Made by a program: the position numbers and the translations under genes. Positions 1 to 9,087 of a DNA stretch of 64,000 bases are shown here, one piece after another (within the stretch, counting starts at the first letter, position 1; the number at the start of each line of letters is the position of its first letter). Source of the stretch: Chelativorans salis (GTDB lineage: Bacteria > Pseudomonadota > Alphaproteobacteria > Rhizobiales > Rhizobiaceae); NCBI RefSeq assembly GCF_025336525.1, contig NZ_JAOCZP010000006.1, positions 206,482-270,481 on the forward strand, in the 5' to 3' direction. The notes under the pieces were generated by a model that worked only from the letters and a program-made list of their open reading frames with translations, did no database searches and was not told where the DNA came from.

Positions 1-2
1 AG

Positions 3-83
3 GAAATGGGCACGCGCTATCAGGAAACCGATCACGTCAAGGCCTTCTACCGTGTGAACGGCTACGAGACGCTGGAGAAGTGA
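3..83 (+). CDS. Formate dehydrogenase region TAT-target protein (C-terminal end only)
   Basis: The last 26 codons of a frame entering from the left edge, ending in TGA at 81-83. The tail YQETDHVKAFYRVNGYE resembles the conserved end (Y-x-E-T-x-H-V-x-x-Y-Y) of the small twin-arginine-signal proteins that sit just upstream of formate dehydrogenase alpha genes. The gene stops 7 nt before the alpha-subunit start, so it belongs to the same operon. The TAT signal itself would lie outside the window. The function of this family is not established; the call rests on a short motif plus position. Confidence 0.6.
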   Translation, partial: EMGTRYQETDHVKAFYRVNGYETLEK

Positions 84-90
84 GGGTGCC

Positions 91-3003
91 ATGCTGACGA
101 AACGGAAGAACGGGCAAGCAGGCCACGCAAAACTGCAGTCGCTGCTGGGCAGGACAGACGCGGCTCCCATGGACCGGCGAACCTTCCTTCGGCGCTCCGG
201 CCTTGCCGTCGGCGGGATGGCTGCGATCGGCTCATTCCAGCTCGGTTCCGTCCGGAAAGCCGAGGCAATCAGCCCGCCGCAACCCGGCGTCCCAATCGAG
301 CTCAAGAAGAGCATCTGTACCCACTGCGCTGTCGGCTGCACGGTTACGGCCGAAGTCCAGAACGGTGTGTGGACCGGTCAGGAGCCATCCTGGGACAGTC
401 CTATCAACCGCGGTTCCCATTGCGCCAAGGGTGCCGCCGTGCGCGAGCTGGTACACAGCGACCGCAAGCTCAAGTATCCGCTCAAGCTCGTTGACGGGCA
501 ATGGACCCGCGTCTCCTGGGACGAAGCGATCGATGAGATCGGCGACAAGATGATGGAACTCCGAGATGCCTCGGGCCCGGATTCCGTCTACTGGATGGGT
601 TCGGCTAAGTTCTCCAACGAAGGCACCTACCTGTTCCGCAAGCTTGCGGCCTTCTGGGGAACCAACAACCAGGATCACCAGGCGCGCATCTGCCATTCGA
701 CGACCGTCTCCGGCGTGGCCAATACCTGGGGCTACGGCGCGATGACAAACTCCTTCAACGACATCCGCAATTCTAAGACGCTCATCATCATGGGCGGCAA
801 TCCGGCGGAGGCGCATCCCATCTCCTTGCAGCACCTTCTCGAAGGCAAGGAGCTCAACCACGCGAACTTCATCGTCATCGACCCGCGCTTTACCCGCACC
901 GCCGCGCACGCGACCGAATATGTGCGGCTGCGCTCCGGCACCGACATCGCGGTGCTGTGGGGCATGCTCTGGCACATCTTCGAGAATGGCTGGGAGGACA
1001 AGGAGTTCATCGCCCAGCGCGTCTACGGCATGGACGAGATCCGCAAGGAGGTGGCGAAGTATCCGCCCGACGAGGTCGAGCGCATCTCCGGCGTGCCCGG
1101 CGAGCAATTGAAGCGCGTCGCCGAGCTGTTCGCCACGCAGAAGCCGGCGACCTTGATCTGGTGCATGGGCCAGACGCAGCACACCGTAGGCACCGCCAAT
1201 GTGCGCGCAAGCTGCATCCTGTGCCTTGCCACCGGCAATGTCGGCAAGCCCGGCACCGGCGCCAACATCTTCCGCGGCCACGACAATGTGCAGGGCGCGA
1301 CCGATATCGGGCTCGATGTCGTCACCCTGCCCTTCTACTACGGCCTCACCGAAGGCGCGTGGAACCATTGGGCGCGGGTCTGGGAGGTCGAATATGAGGA
1401 CCTGCTGTCGCGCTTCGCCTCCAAGGAGATCATGGAGACGCCGGGCATCCCGCTGACGCGGTGGTTCGACGCTACCTTGCTGCCCAAGGACGAGGTCGAG
1501 CAGAGCGATAATCTGCGGGCCATGTTCGTCCAGGGCCACGCGAGCAACAGCATCACGCGCATCCCTGAATCGGTGAAGGGGCTGGCAAAGCTCGACCTTC
1601 TGGTCGTCGCCGACCCGCATCCGACTACCTGGGCCTCGCTTGCCGTCCAGGCAGGGCGTACGGACAATACCTACCTCCTGCCGGTGTGCACGCAGTTCGA
1701 GACCTCGGGCTCGCGCGTGGCCTCCAACCGTTCGATCCAATGGGGCGAGCAGATCGTCGCGCCTTCCTTCGAGCAGAAGGACGACTACCAGGTCATCTAC
1801 CGTCTGGCTCGCAAGCTCGGATATGCCGAGCAGATGTTCAAGAACATCGCCGTCGAGGATGACCGTCCGGTGCCCGAAGACGCTCTGCGCGAGATGAATC
1901 GCGGGGGCTGGTCGACCGGGTATTGCGGCCAGTCGCCCGAGCGCCTCAAGGCGCACATGAAGAACCAGCACAAATTCGATCTGGTCACGCTACGTGCACC
2001 GAAGGACGACCCGGAAGTCGGCGGCGACTATTACGGCCTGCCATGGCCTTGCTGGGGCAAGCCGGAACTGCGCCATCCGGGCACGCCGAACCTTTACAAT
2101 CCGAGCCTGCACGTCATGGACGGCGGCAGCCCCTTCCGCGCGCGCTTCGGCGTGGAGCGGAACGGCGAGACCCTGCTTGCCGAAGGATCCTATACCGAAG
2201 GCTCGGAACTCACCGACGGCTATCCGGAATTCACCATGGCTGTCCTGAAGAAACTCGGCTGGGACGCTGATCTGACCCCGGAAGAACTCAGCGTTATCGA
2301 GGGCATCGGCAGCGAGATCGACCAGGTCTCGTGGTCGACCGACCTTTCGGGCGGCATCCAGCGTGTCGTGCTCAGCCATGGCTGCCATCCCTACGGCAAT
2401 GGTAAGGCACGCGCGTTGGCGTGGAACCTGCCCGATCCCGTCCCCACCCATCGCGAGCCGATCTACACGCCGCGGGTGGATTTGGTCGAGCAATATCCGA
2501 CGCTTCCCGATGCCATGCAATTCCGCGTGCCCAACATCGGGCACACAGTGCAGCAGGCTGCCATCGAGAACGGCATCGCCAGGGACTTCCCGTTGATCCT
2601 CACCTCCGGCCGTCTGGTCGAATATGAGGGTGGCGGCGAGGAAACCCGGTCGAACAGATGGCTCGCCGAGCTGCAGCAGGAGATGTTCGTGGAGATCAAC
2701 CCGGCGGACGCTGCCGAGCGCGGCATCTCCGACGGCGGCTGGGTATGGGTGAGCGGCGCAGAGAACAATTCACGGGCGCGGGTCAGAGCCCTGGTGACGG
2801 AGCGCGTCGGCAAGGGTGTGGCCTTCCTGCCGTTCCATTTCGGCGGTTGGTTCCAGGGCGAAGATCTGCGGGCCAACTATCCCGAAGGCACCGACCCCTA
2901 CGTTCTCGGCGAAAGCGCCAACACAATCACCACCTACGGATACGATCCCGTGACAAACATGCAGGAGCCAAAGGTCACGCTCTGCCAGATCCAGGCGGCG
3001 TGA
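91..3003 (+). CDS. fdhA: Formate dehydrogenase alpha subunit (Mo/W-bis-MGD, TAT-exported)
   Basis: A 970-residue catalytic subunit of a membrane-associated formate dehydrogenase oxidising formate to CO2. The twin-arginine motif RRTFLRRSG near residues 29-37 predicts folded export to the periplasm. The [4Fe-4S] ligands are Cys76, Cys79, Cys83 and Cys111 (CTHCAVGC, then CAKG). The metal ligand is Cys201 in the context QARICHSTT, the place where E. coli FdnG has selenocysteine, so no SelB machinery is needed. The N-terminal stretch before the RR motif is long; ATG 169 is an alternative start, but 91 follows a GAGGG and similar proteins carry this lysine-rich leader. The beta and gamma genes follow directly. 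No fdhD or fdhE lies within the window. Confidence 0.93.
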   Translation: MLTKRKNGQAGHAKLQSLLGRTDAAPMDRRTFLRRSGLAVGGMAAIGSFQLGSVRKAEAISPPQPGVPIELKKSICTHCAVGCTVTAEVQNGVWTGQEPSWDSPINRGSHCAKGAAVRELVHSDRKLKYPLKLVDGQWTRVSWDEAIDEIGDKMMELRDASGPDSVYWMGSAKFSNEGTYLFRKLAAFWGTNNQDHQARICHSTTVSGVANTWGYGAMTNSFNDIRNSKTLIIMGGNPAEAHPISLQHLLEGKELNHANFIVIDPRFTRTAAHATEYVRLRSGTDIAVLWGMLWHIFENGWEDKEFIAQRVYGMDEIRKEVAKYPPDEVERISGVPGEQLKRVAELFATQKPATLIWCMGQTQHTVGTANVRASCILCLATGNVGKPGTGANIFRGHDNVQGATDIGLDVVTLPFYYGLTEGAWNHWARVWEVEYEDLLSRFASKEIMETPGIPLTRWFDATLLPKDEVEQSDNLRAMFVQGHASNSITRIPESVKGLAKLDLLVVADPHPTTWASLAVQAGRTDNTYLLPVCTQFETSGSRVASNRSIQWGEQIVAPSFEQKDDYQVIYRLARKLGYAEQMFKNIAVEDDRPVPEDALREMNRGGWSTGYCGQSPERLKAHMKNQHKFDLVTLRAPKDDPEVGGDYYGLPWPCWGKPELRHPGTPNLYNPSLHVMDGGSPFRARFGVERNGETLLAEGSYTEGSELTDGYPEFTMAVLKKLGWDADLTPEELSVIEGIGSEIDQVSWSTDLSGGIQRVVLSHGCHPYGNGKARALAWNLPDPVPTHREPIYTPRVDLVEQYPTLPDAMQFRVPNIGHTVQQAAIENGIARDFPLILTSGRLVEYEGGGEETRSNRWLAELQQEMFVEINPADAAERGISDGGWVWVSGAENNSRARVRALVTERVGKGVAFLPFHFGGWFQGEDLRANYPEGTDPYVLGESANTITTYGYDPVTNMQEPKVTLCQIQAA

Positions 3004-3016
3004 GTGGGAGGAAGAC

Positions 3017-3613
3017 ATGGCGAGAATGAAATTCCTTTGTGACGCCGACCGCTGCATTGAATGCAACGCCTGCGTCACCGCCTGCAAGAACGAGCACGAC
3101 GTGCCGTGGGGCATCAACCGCCGCCGCGTGGTCACCATCAACGACGGCAAGCCCGGCGAGCGCTCGGTCACGATGGCCTGCATGCATTGCACCGACGCGC
3201 CGTGCGCGGCGGTGTGCCCGGTCGATTGCTTCTACACGACGGCCGACGCGGTGGTGCTGCACTCGAAGGATCTTTGCATCGGCTGCGGCTACTGCTTCTA
3301 CGCCTGCCCCTTCGGTGCACCGCAATATCCGCGCACCAGCAATTTCGGTTCGCGCGGCAAGATGGACAAGTGCACATTTTGTGCCGGCGGTCCCGAGGCA
3401 GATTCCACCGAGGTCGAGTATGCGAAATACGGTGCCAACCGGCTGGCGGAAGGCAAGCTGCCGCTTTGCGCTGAAATGTGCTCGACCAAATCGCTTCTTG
3501 CCGGCGACGGCGAGATCATTGCGGCGATTTACAAGGAACGCGTGACGCAGCGCGGCTATGGCTCGGGTGCTTGGGGCTGGCAGACTGCCTACCGCGAAAC
3601 GATCACAGTCTGA
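3017..3613 (+). CDS. fdh3B: Formate dehydrogenase beta subunit, four [4Fe-4S] clusters
   Basis: A 198-residue ferredoxin-type electron-transfer subunit. Four cysteine groups fit four [4Fe-4S] clusters: C13/C16/C19/C23, C55/C58/C63/C67, C87/C90/C93/C97, and C119/C122/C151/C155, with C71 extra. It passes electrons from the alpha subunit to the cytochrome b subunit. Unlike E. coli FdnH it has no C-terminal membrane anchor and no signal of its own, so it probably travels with the TAT-exported alpha subunit. It starts 13 nt after the alpha stop behind GGGAGGAAG. Confidence 0.9.
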   Translation: MARMKFLCDADRCIECNACVTACKNEHDVPWGINRRRVVTINDGKPGERSVTMACMHCTDAPCAAVCPVDCFYTTADAVVLHSKDLCIGCGYCFYACPFGAPQYPRTSNFGSRGKMDKCTFCAGGPEADSTEVEYAKYGANRLAEGKLPLCAEMCSTKSLLAGDGEIIAAIYKERVTQRGYGSGAWGWQTAYRETITV

Positions 3614-3654
3614 CGAAGGGCAACTCCGCAGCGCGCCACGGGAGGATGGAGAAA

Positions 3655-4677
3655 ATGCAGGTCTTGAAGCGTATTTGCCCAATCGGACCGGTTCTCGCCG
3701 CGATCGTTCTGGCCTTCGGTCTCACCGTCGCGCCGGCAGGAGCGCAGGAGGGCCCATCAGGGAGCAATCCCACCGCGCAGTCGGTGAACGAGCAGCAGCT
3801 TCTCCAGGAACTGAACAAGATCCAGGGCCGCGTCACCATACCGGACGCAAGAGCCGCCACCTTGGAGCAGCCGCGCGGCCGCGATTTCCGCGAGTACCGC
3901 GAAGGCGCCCTACCCTGGATCGGCGGGATCGCCGTGCTCGGGATAATCCTTTTACTGGCAGTGTTCTACTTCATCAGGGGCCGCATTCGCATGCGGTCTC
4001 CGGAAGCGGGTGTCAAAGTCCTGCGCTTCAACGCTGTCGAGCGCTTGACGCACTGGGTGACCGCCACCGCCTTCATCGTCCTCGCAATCACCGGTTTGAA
4101 TTTTATTTTCGGTAAGCGACTGCTAATGCCGCTTATAGGGCCCGATGCCTTTTCCGTATGGTCGCAGTGGTCGAAGTACGCGCACGACTTCTTCTCCTGG
4201 GCGTTCATACTCGGCATCGTGGTGATGACTGTCCTCTGGGTCTGGGACAATCTTCCCGATCGTTATGACGGCCATTGGCTAAGGGTCGGCGGCGGCATGT
4301 TCGACAAGTCGAACAGGACGCATCCGCCGGCTGCCCGCTTCAACGCAGGCCAGAAGCTCATCTTTTGGTCGGTGATCATCGGCGGGATCGCCCTTACCGT
4401 GTCCGGGCTCTTCCTGCTGTTCCCGTTCACCTACGCCGATGTGAACGGCATGCAGCTCGCCCAGACGATTCACGCCACCGTCGGCGTGCTGATGGTGGCC
4501 GTCATCATCGCCCACATCTATATCGGCACCCTCGGCATGGAAGGCGCCTACGAGGCAATGGGCTCGGGCACCGTAGACCTCAACTGGGCGAAGGAGCACC
4601 ACAGCGTCTGGGTGGAGAAGCAGGGCGCCAAGACCGAACCGGCTCCCGAGCCTTCAGCGCCGAGGCCGGCCGAATAG
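3655..4677 (+). CDS. Formate dehydrogenase gamma subunit, cytochrome b556
   Basis: About 340 residues. ATG 3655 was chosen because GGAGG at 3641-3645 is 9 nt upstream; the in-frame ATG 3646 touches that Shine-Dalgarno. The protein begins with a Sec signal (MQVLKRICPIGP..., cleavage near AGAQ), then a soluble stretch, one transmembrane helix (about 90-110) and a four-helix cytochrome b domain. Likely haem ligands are the histidines in ERLTHW, KYAHDF, QTIHAT and IIAHIY. It anchors the enzyme and delivers electrons to the quinone pool. It closes the fdh operon; a weak hairpin follows. Confidence 0.88.
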   Translation: MQVLKRICPIGPVLAAIVLAFGLTVAPAGAQEGPSGSNPTAQSVNEQQLLQELNKIQGRVTIPDARAATLEQPRGRDFREYREGALPWIGGIAVLGIILLLAVFYFIRGRIRMRSPEAGVKVLRFNAVERLTHWVTATAFIVLAITGLNFIFGKRLLMPLIGPDAFSVWSQWSKYAHDFFSWAFILGIVVMTVLWVWDNLPDRYDGHWLRVGGGMFDKSNRTHPPAARFNAGQKLIFWSVIIGGIALTVSGLFLLFPFTYADVNGMQLAQTIHATVGVLMVAVIIAHIYIGTLGMEGAYEAMGSGTVDLNWAKEHHSVWVEKQGAKTEPAPEPSAPRPAE

Positions 4678-4741
4678 CCATTCGCCTGTTGGCTTTTCCG
4701 CCAACCGTTCACCCCTGCATTCTTGCGGGTGCTCACTATAA

Positions 4742-4773
4742 AACGCCGCGCGTTCATTCGGGCACGCGGCGTT
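4742..4773 (+). terminator. Weak hairpin after fdh operon
   Basis: AACGCCGCG (4742-4750) and CGCGGCGTT (4765-4773) are perfect 9-bp complements with a 14-nt loop. The following bases (CCATCCCTTG) give no good U-run, so it may be a partial terminator or an mRNA 3'-end stabiliser. Confidence 0.45.
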
Positions 4774-4888
4774 CCATCCCTTGTTTGCCCCCCTTTCGAT
4801 TGGCGAAAGGCATCGCGACGGCCAACCCCCTTCATGAGAAGGTATCCAGTCCTACGACAAGCTCAGAACAGCGAGGGCGCGAGGGACT

Positions 4889-4990
4889 AGAGCAATTCCA
4901 GGAAAAGTGGGAACCGGTTTTCCGTCCGGAATTGCGACAAGACAAAGGGTTGGATCTGGTCACCGATTTTGTGAAACGGTGATCCGGATC
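4889..4990. repeat. RIME-like rhizobial intergenic palindromic repeat
   Basis: Between the convergent fdh operon and the 71-aa gene. GCAATTCC near 4892 is mirrored by GGAATTGC at 4928-4935 around AAGTGGGAACCGGTTTTCC, followed by a second dyad (GGTCACCG ... CGGTGATCC, about 4958-4985). This layout is typical of the dispersed Rhizobium intergenic mosaic elements; the family call comes from memory of the motif. The rest of 4678-5006 holds only the hairpin listed separately. Confidence 0.6.
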
Positions 4991-5006
4991 TAGGCGCGAA
5001 CGCCGC

Positions 5007-5222
5007 TTAAGAGGGCGGTTCCTCCGGCTCCGCCGCGGCGACCGCGTCGTTTCCAGGGTTACCCGTCCAGGTCGCGCCCACCAGATTGTGTCCTGGGTCG
5101 CCCACGCGCGTGCTTTGCGTGCTGTAGACTTGCCAGGACGGCCTCTGCTCCAAATTCATGAAATAGCCGGTACCGATCGCGATCGCGATGGCGACGACAA
5201 TTCCCGTCAATATCATACCCAT
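5007..5222 (-). CDS. Small membrane-anchored protein, unknown function
   Basis: A 71-residue frame with one N-terminal transmembrane or uncleaved signal helix (MGMILTGIVVAIAIAIGTGY), then a short soluble part with WQVYSTQSTRVGDPGHNLVG and a proline/glutamate-rich tail. The start follows GGGAGAAG. The hydrophobic start, the Shine-Dalgarno and its position 58 nt downstream of another envelope protein on the same strand make it credible. No function is recognised. If expressed it would be an inner-membrane protein with a periplasmic tail. Confidence 0.55.
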   Translation of the reverse strand: MGMILTGIVVAIAIAIGTGYFMNLEQRPSWQVYSTQSTRVGDPGHNLVGATWTGNPGNDAVAAAEPEEPPS

Positions 5223-5280
5223 CCGGCTTCTCCCTTCTTCTGTTATCCAAAACGCCCCGCCCGCGCCGGGCCGTCAGCAA

Positions 5281-5958
5281 TCACTGCTGCGGCTGTGTTT
5301 GCTGGGCCGGAGTTTCCGCTTCCGTTTCCCGCGTTTGGTACTGCAGATCGAGCGCCGTCAGCGCGAGCAGTGGCGGCGGCATGGCAGCGCCCGCAAGCCT
5401 TAGCTTCCTCGCTGCATCCTTGCACGCCACGATGTCGTTGGCATCGGCGAGTTCTTCGGCCCTGTCCAGGTTCAGCGGAACATCTTCCTCTGCTTCGCTC
5501 GCCTCCGGCGGCACCGGTGCGCTCAGGCCGGAGGTCTGCGGTGCGTCCTCCCCATTGCTTTGCGTGGCCGCCTCGGTGTTCGGATCCGGCGCCTCGTGTG
5601 CCGGACCGCTTTGCCCAGATTGCTCCTGTGCGGAACTGGACTCGGAGGAGGGTTGCGGCGGCACTGCCTCGCCTGAAGCCGGCGAGGAATCCTCTCCCGC
5701 GGCGGCGGATTGGTCGGCGGGTGCGTCCGCCTCCGGCGGATTCCCCTGGGCATCGTCCGCCTCAGGTGGGTTCTCCCGAACGAAGGCGAGAAGCTCCTGG
5801 CAGAGGTTGGCCGGTCGGCCGGCATCGGCTTGCTGAGTATCGGTTGCCTCCGCCGTTGCAGGCGCTTCGCCCTCTGTGGCTCCCGGCTCCGTATCTGTCT
5901 GTGCAAGCGAAGTCGACGCCGCCAAGGCGAAGATTCCCGCGAGAATTATCGTTTTCAT
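5281..5958 (-). CDS. Secreted acidic low-complexity protein, unknown function
   Basis: About 225 residues from ATG 5958, chosen because AAGGAGA lies 8 nt upstream and a clear Sec signal follows (MKTIILAGIFALAASTSLAQ, cleavage after SLA). The mature part is rich in Glu, Ala, Pro and Gln for some 130 residues, framed by two short more ordered segments (NLCQELLAFVRENPPEA, and DIVACKDAARKLRLAGAAM) carrying one cysteine each, which could form a disulphide. A periplasmic location is predicted. No family is recognised. The composition is biased enough that an artefact should be considered, but signal and Shine-Dalgarno agree. Confidence 0.55.
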   Translation of the reverse strand: MKTIILAGIFALAASTSLAQTDTEPGATEGEAPATAEATDTQQADAGRPANLCQELLAFVRENPPEADDAQGNPPEADAPADQSAAAGEDSSPASGEAVPPQPSSESSSAQEQSGQSGPAHEAPDPNTEAATQSNGEDAPQTSGLSAPVPPEASEAEEDVPLNLDRAEELADANDIVACKDAARKLRLAGAAMPPPLLALTALDLQYQTRETEAETPAQQTQPQQ

Positions 5959-6115
5959 CGCATTGATCTCCTTCCCGAAAATCTCCCGTTCCGCCACCGA
6001 GCTACAGTAACCTAAAGTGTGGCCAGACGATATATATCTAGATCACCAAAACCAAAGGTGTACATGCACTCGCAGTATCCGAGGTGAGACGCGAGGAGCT
6101 TTCGGTGCGATATCC

Positions 6116-7114
6116 TCACATGACGAGCGATAGCGCCGCCGCCAGTAGCACCAGGAACAGCGTGATGGAGACCACGACCTTGATGTGACCGGCACCAAGA
6201 GCGAACATCTCCTTGAGTGCAGTCTTGACGCCAAGAGCTGCGATGGCCGTGATCAGAAGCCAGCGCGAGACTTCCGACAGGAAGGCAGCAAGGGCCGCGG
6301 GTACAAAGCCGAGGCTGTTGACGACGACCAGAGCCGCGAACAGAAGGACAAAGGACGGCAGGGATAGCCTCGCCGCGCCCTCCCCGCGCCGGGCAAAGAG
6401 CATGATGGCGATCACCACAAGCGGCAGGAGCGCCACGCGCAGGAGCTTGACAAAGGTAGCGGTATCTCCCGCCTCGTTGGAAACCGCGTATCCCGCGCCC
6501 ACCACCTGCGCGACGTCGTGGATGGTGGCACCGATCATCACGCCGATTTCGCGATCGTCGAAGCCAAGTGCGGTGAACAGGATCGGATAAGCGATCATGG
6601 CGATGGTGGACAGGCCGGTGACGGCGATGACGGTGAAGAGTGTATCCTTCTCGCGCTCGGGCCGCTGAGGCAGAACGGCGGAAATGGCGAGCGCGGCCGA
6701 TGCGCCACAGATCGCCACCGCACCGCCGGTCAGCAATCCGAAGGACCAGTGGCGGCCAAATAGTCGCGCCATCACCACGCCGAAGCCGATGGTGGCGGCT
6801 ACCGAGATGAGCACCAGCGCTATGGGCTCGAAACCAAGCGCGCCGATCTGCTCGAAGGTGATGCGCGCGCCTAGCAGCCCGACACCCAGGCGCAACAGCG
6901 TCCGGGACGCGAAGTCGACACCCGCCGCGCTGCGTGGCTCGCTGGCCATAAAGTGGAACGCCATGCCCAAGAGCAAAGCGAACAGCATGGCGGGCCCGCC
7001 ATAATGCTCCGACAGGAAATTTGCTGCCACGGCAATGAGCAGCACGAACAAGATGCCCGGCGCGAGCGCCTTCAGCTTTTCAAGACGGGCTCCAGTCTTG
7101 TCGATCAGCGACAC
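6116..7114 (-). CDS. YeiH-family putative sulfate exporter
   Basis: A 332-residue polytopic membrane protein with about nine to ten hydrophobic helices. Segments such as FALLLGMAFHF, LGVGLLGARITFEQI and GATIHDVAQVVGAGYAVS are typical of the YeiH/UPF0324 family, named putative sulfate exporters. The start is a GTG at 7114 that overlaps the end of panC by 10 nt and has only a weak Shine-Dalgarno, suggesting translational coupling. Transport substrate cannot be read from sequence; the link to pantothenate may be positional only. Confidence 0.82.
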   Translation of the reverse strand: MSLIDKTGARLEKLKALAPGILFVLLIAVAANFLSEHYGGPAMLFALLLGMAFHFMASEPRSAAGVDFASRTLLRLGVGLLGARITFEQIGALGFEPIALVLISVAATIGFGVVMARLFGRHWSFGLLTGGAVAICGASAALAISAVLPQRPEREKDTLFTVIAVTGLSTIAMIAYPILFTALGFDDREIGVMIGATIHDVAQVVGAGYAVSNEAGDTATFVKLLRVALLPLVVIAIMLFARRGEGAARLSLPSFVLLFAALVVVNSLGFVPAALAAFLSEVSRWLLITAIAALGVKTALKEMFALGAGHIKVVVSITLFLVLLAAALSLVM

Positions 7115-8067
7115 GAAGAGTGATCTCTGTGTGTTGACGACAAACCGGCAGGCATAGCGTCCAATGCGTGATGCCCCGCGGGGCTATCGGTTTCTTTGGA
7201 CCGATGGCGTACGCGCTGTGCCGGCATGACTTTCACGTTGTCGATGAGCCTCGTTTCTCCCAACCAGGCGGCCGCAAGCAAGCGCCCTGGCCTTTCTGCT
7301 GCGCTGAACGGTCTAAGATCGTCGTCGGCCCGCAATTCCAGATATTCGACCTTGCTGAAACCCGCCCTCAGAATTGCTTCTCTAGCGGTTGCAAGCGCAT
7401 CGTCGACGGATGCACCTTTTGTCAGCCGGTCGGAGGTATCGAAGAGGATCTCGGCGAGCATTGGGGCCACCTTGCGCTCCGCAGCCGACAGTCGGACATT
7501 GCGTGACGACATGGCGAGGCCATCCGGTTCGCGCACGGTTGGGCAGCCGACGATTTCAATCGGAATGTCGAGATCGCGGGCAAGCCGTCGCACGACATGG
7601 AGTTGCTGGAAATCCTTCTCGCCAAAAAAGGCGAGGTCGGCGCTGGTCTGGAGGAAGAGCTTCGTAACAACGGTGGCGACACCATCGAAGTGGCCTGGGC
7701 GGAAAGCGCCGCACATGCCTTCGCTGACGCCTCTGACTGACACTGTGGTGGCGAAGCCTTCCGGATACATCTCAGCCGCATCCGGGGCATAGAGCATATG
7801 GGCTCCCAGCGAAGAGAGTTTAGCGGCATCCTCATCCTCGGTGCGGGGATATGCAGCAAGATCGCTCGAACTGTTGAACTGCGTCGGATTGACGAAAAGC
7901 GTTACGATGACCCGATCGGCTTGGTCGAGCGCCGCGCGCACCAAGCTCAAATGGCCTTCGTGCAGGGCGCCCATGGTCGGGACGACGGCAATGCGAGGGT
8001 TGTCCCGACGCCACGCAGCCACCGCTGTTCGCAGCTCGGTGACGGCCCGGATGATGGATATGCTCAT
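7105..8067 (-). CDS. panC: Pantothenate synthetase
   Basis: Joins pantoate and beta-alanine with ATP to give pantothenate, the last step before coenzyme A synthesis. The nucleotidyl-transferase signatures are present: [14 protein letters not shown] (HIGH-type), [21 protein letters not shown] and the MSSRN motif. At 320 residues it is about 35 longer than usual: after the normal end near [10 protein letters not shown] the frame continues with a Ser/His/Arg-rich tail overlapping the yeiH-like start. The ATG overlaps the panB stop (ATGA, 8064-8067). Function is certain; the tail is odd. Confidence 0.95.
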   Translation of the reverse strand: MSISIIRAVTELRTAVAAWRRDNPRIAVVPTMGALHEGHLSLVRAALDQADRVIVTLFVNPTQFNSSSDLAAYPRTEDEDAAKLSSLGAHMLYAPDAAEMYPEGFATTVSVRGVSEGMCGAFRPGHFDGVATVVTKLFLQTSADLAFFGEKDFQQLHVVRRLARDLDIPIEIVGCPTVREPDGLAMSSRNVRLSAAERKVAPMLAEILFDTSDRLTKGASVDDALATAREAILRAGFSKVEYLELRADDDLRPFSAAERPGRLLAAAWLGETRLIDNVKVMPAQRVRHRSKETDSPAGHHALDAMPAGLSSTHRDHSSCR

Positions 8068-8909
8068 GCTGCGTCTCCCCCTGGAACAGCCTCCGATTGA
8101 TCCTTGAAGACATGCTCGGGCGCCGGGAACCGCCGCTCACGCACCTCCCGCGCATAGTCTGCGATGGCCGCTTCAGCCATCTGCCCCAATTCCGCATAGC
8201 GTTTAGCGAATTTCGTCTGGAAGGCAGTAAAGAGGCCCAGCATGTCATCCACCACCAGAATCTGGCCATCGCATGCGGGCGAGGCTCCAATACCAATGGT
8301 GGGAATCGCGACACACTCGGTGATCCGGCGGGCGAGCACCTCTGGTATCTTCTCCAACACCACGGAAAATGCGCCTGCCTCCGCGCCGGCTTCGGCATCT
8401 TTGATCACGAGTTGCGCATCCTTGCCCCTACCCTGCACACGATAGCCACCAAAGGCATTGACCGCCTGCGGCGTCAGACCGATATGGGCCATGACCGGAA
8501 TGCCGCGTCCTGTGAGGAAGGCGATCGTTTCGGCCATGCTCTGACCCCCTTCCAGCTTGACCGCCGCACAGCCGGTCTCGGCCATCACACGGGCGGCATT
8601 GCGGAAAGCCTGTTCGGGACCTTCTTCATAGAAACCGAACGGCATGTCCACGACCATCAGAGCCCGCTCCAGTCCGCGCTGTACTGCCTTGCCATGCATG
8701 ATCATCATGTCGAGAGTGACTCCAAGCGTAGACGGCAGGCCGTGCAACACCATGCCGACGCTGTCACCGACAAGCACGATGTCGCAATGCGGGTCGACGA
8801 GCCTCGCGACGGGCGTCGTATAGGCGGTCAGGCAGACGAGCGGGGTCTGGCTCTTTCTAGCTGCAATGTCCGGCGGCGTGAGGGCAGTGTTTCGTCCCGT
8901 TGCGCTCAT
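8064..8909 (-). CDS. panB: 3-methyl-2-oxobutanoate hydroxymethyltransferase
   Basis: Transfers a hydroxymethyl group from methylene-THF to ketoisovalerate, giving ketopantoate. ATG 8909 is preferred (281 aa, normal length) because GGAAGG lies 7 nt upstream; the open frame runs further 5' without family similarity. Motifs: [36 protein letters not shown] and [14 protein letters not shown]. First gene of panBC on the minus strand, divergent from nadQ across about 180 bp that must hold both promoters. Confidence 0.95.
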   Translation of the reverse strand: MSATGRNTALTPPDIAARKSQTPLVCLTAYTTPVARLVDPHCDIVLVGDSVGMVLHGLPSTLGVTLDMMIMHGKAVQRGLERALMVVDMPFGFYEEGPEQAFRNAARVMAETGCAAVKLEGGQSMAETIAFLTGRGIPVMAHIGLTPQAVNAFGGYRVQGRGKDAQLVIKDAEAGAEAGAFSVVLEKIPEVLARRITECVAIPTIGIGASPACDGQILVVDDMLGLFTAFQTKFAKRYAELGQMAEAAIADYAREVRERRFPAPEHVFKDQSEAVPGGDAA

Positions 8910-9087
8910 TACGCTTCCTTCCCTGCCGTCAACGGATGACGCGGCTGTTTCGCATATCCTTGTGCGATTGCGAAGGAGAGAATCGCACTGCACAATGTCG
9001 CTTGTTCGCAAATAGCGTTGTAGAGCCGATTGCTGTGGTGTTTCGCCGGATATCTCCGCCTGATAATACTCCTGAGGGAAAACATCC

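Noticed and set aside
691..693. Possible selenocysteine site in formate dehydrogenase
   Set aside because: The codon is TGC (Cys201), not TGA, so a cysteine enzyme is encoded.
232..1971. 579-codon open frame on the minus strand inside the formate dehydrogenase alpha gene
   Set aside because: Mirror frame of a GC-rich gene with strong third-position bias; no family motifs, no Shine-Dalgarno, and the plus-strand protein is certain.
4889..4990. CRISPR-like repeat
   Set aside because: A single copy with internal palindromes and no spacers; fits a RIME-type intergenic element.
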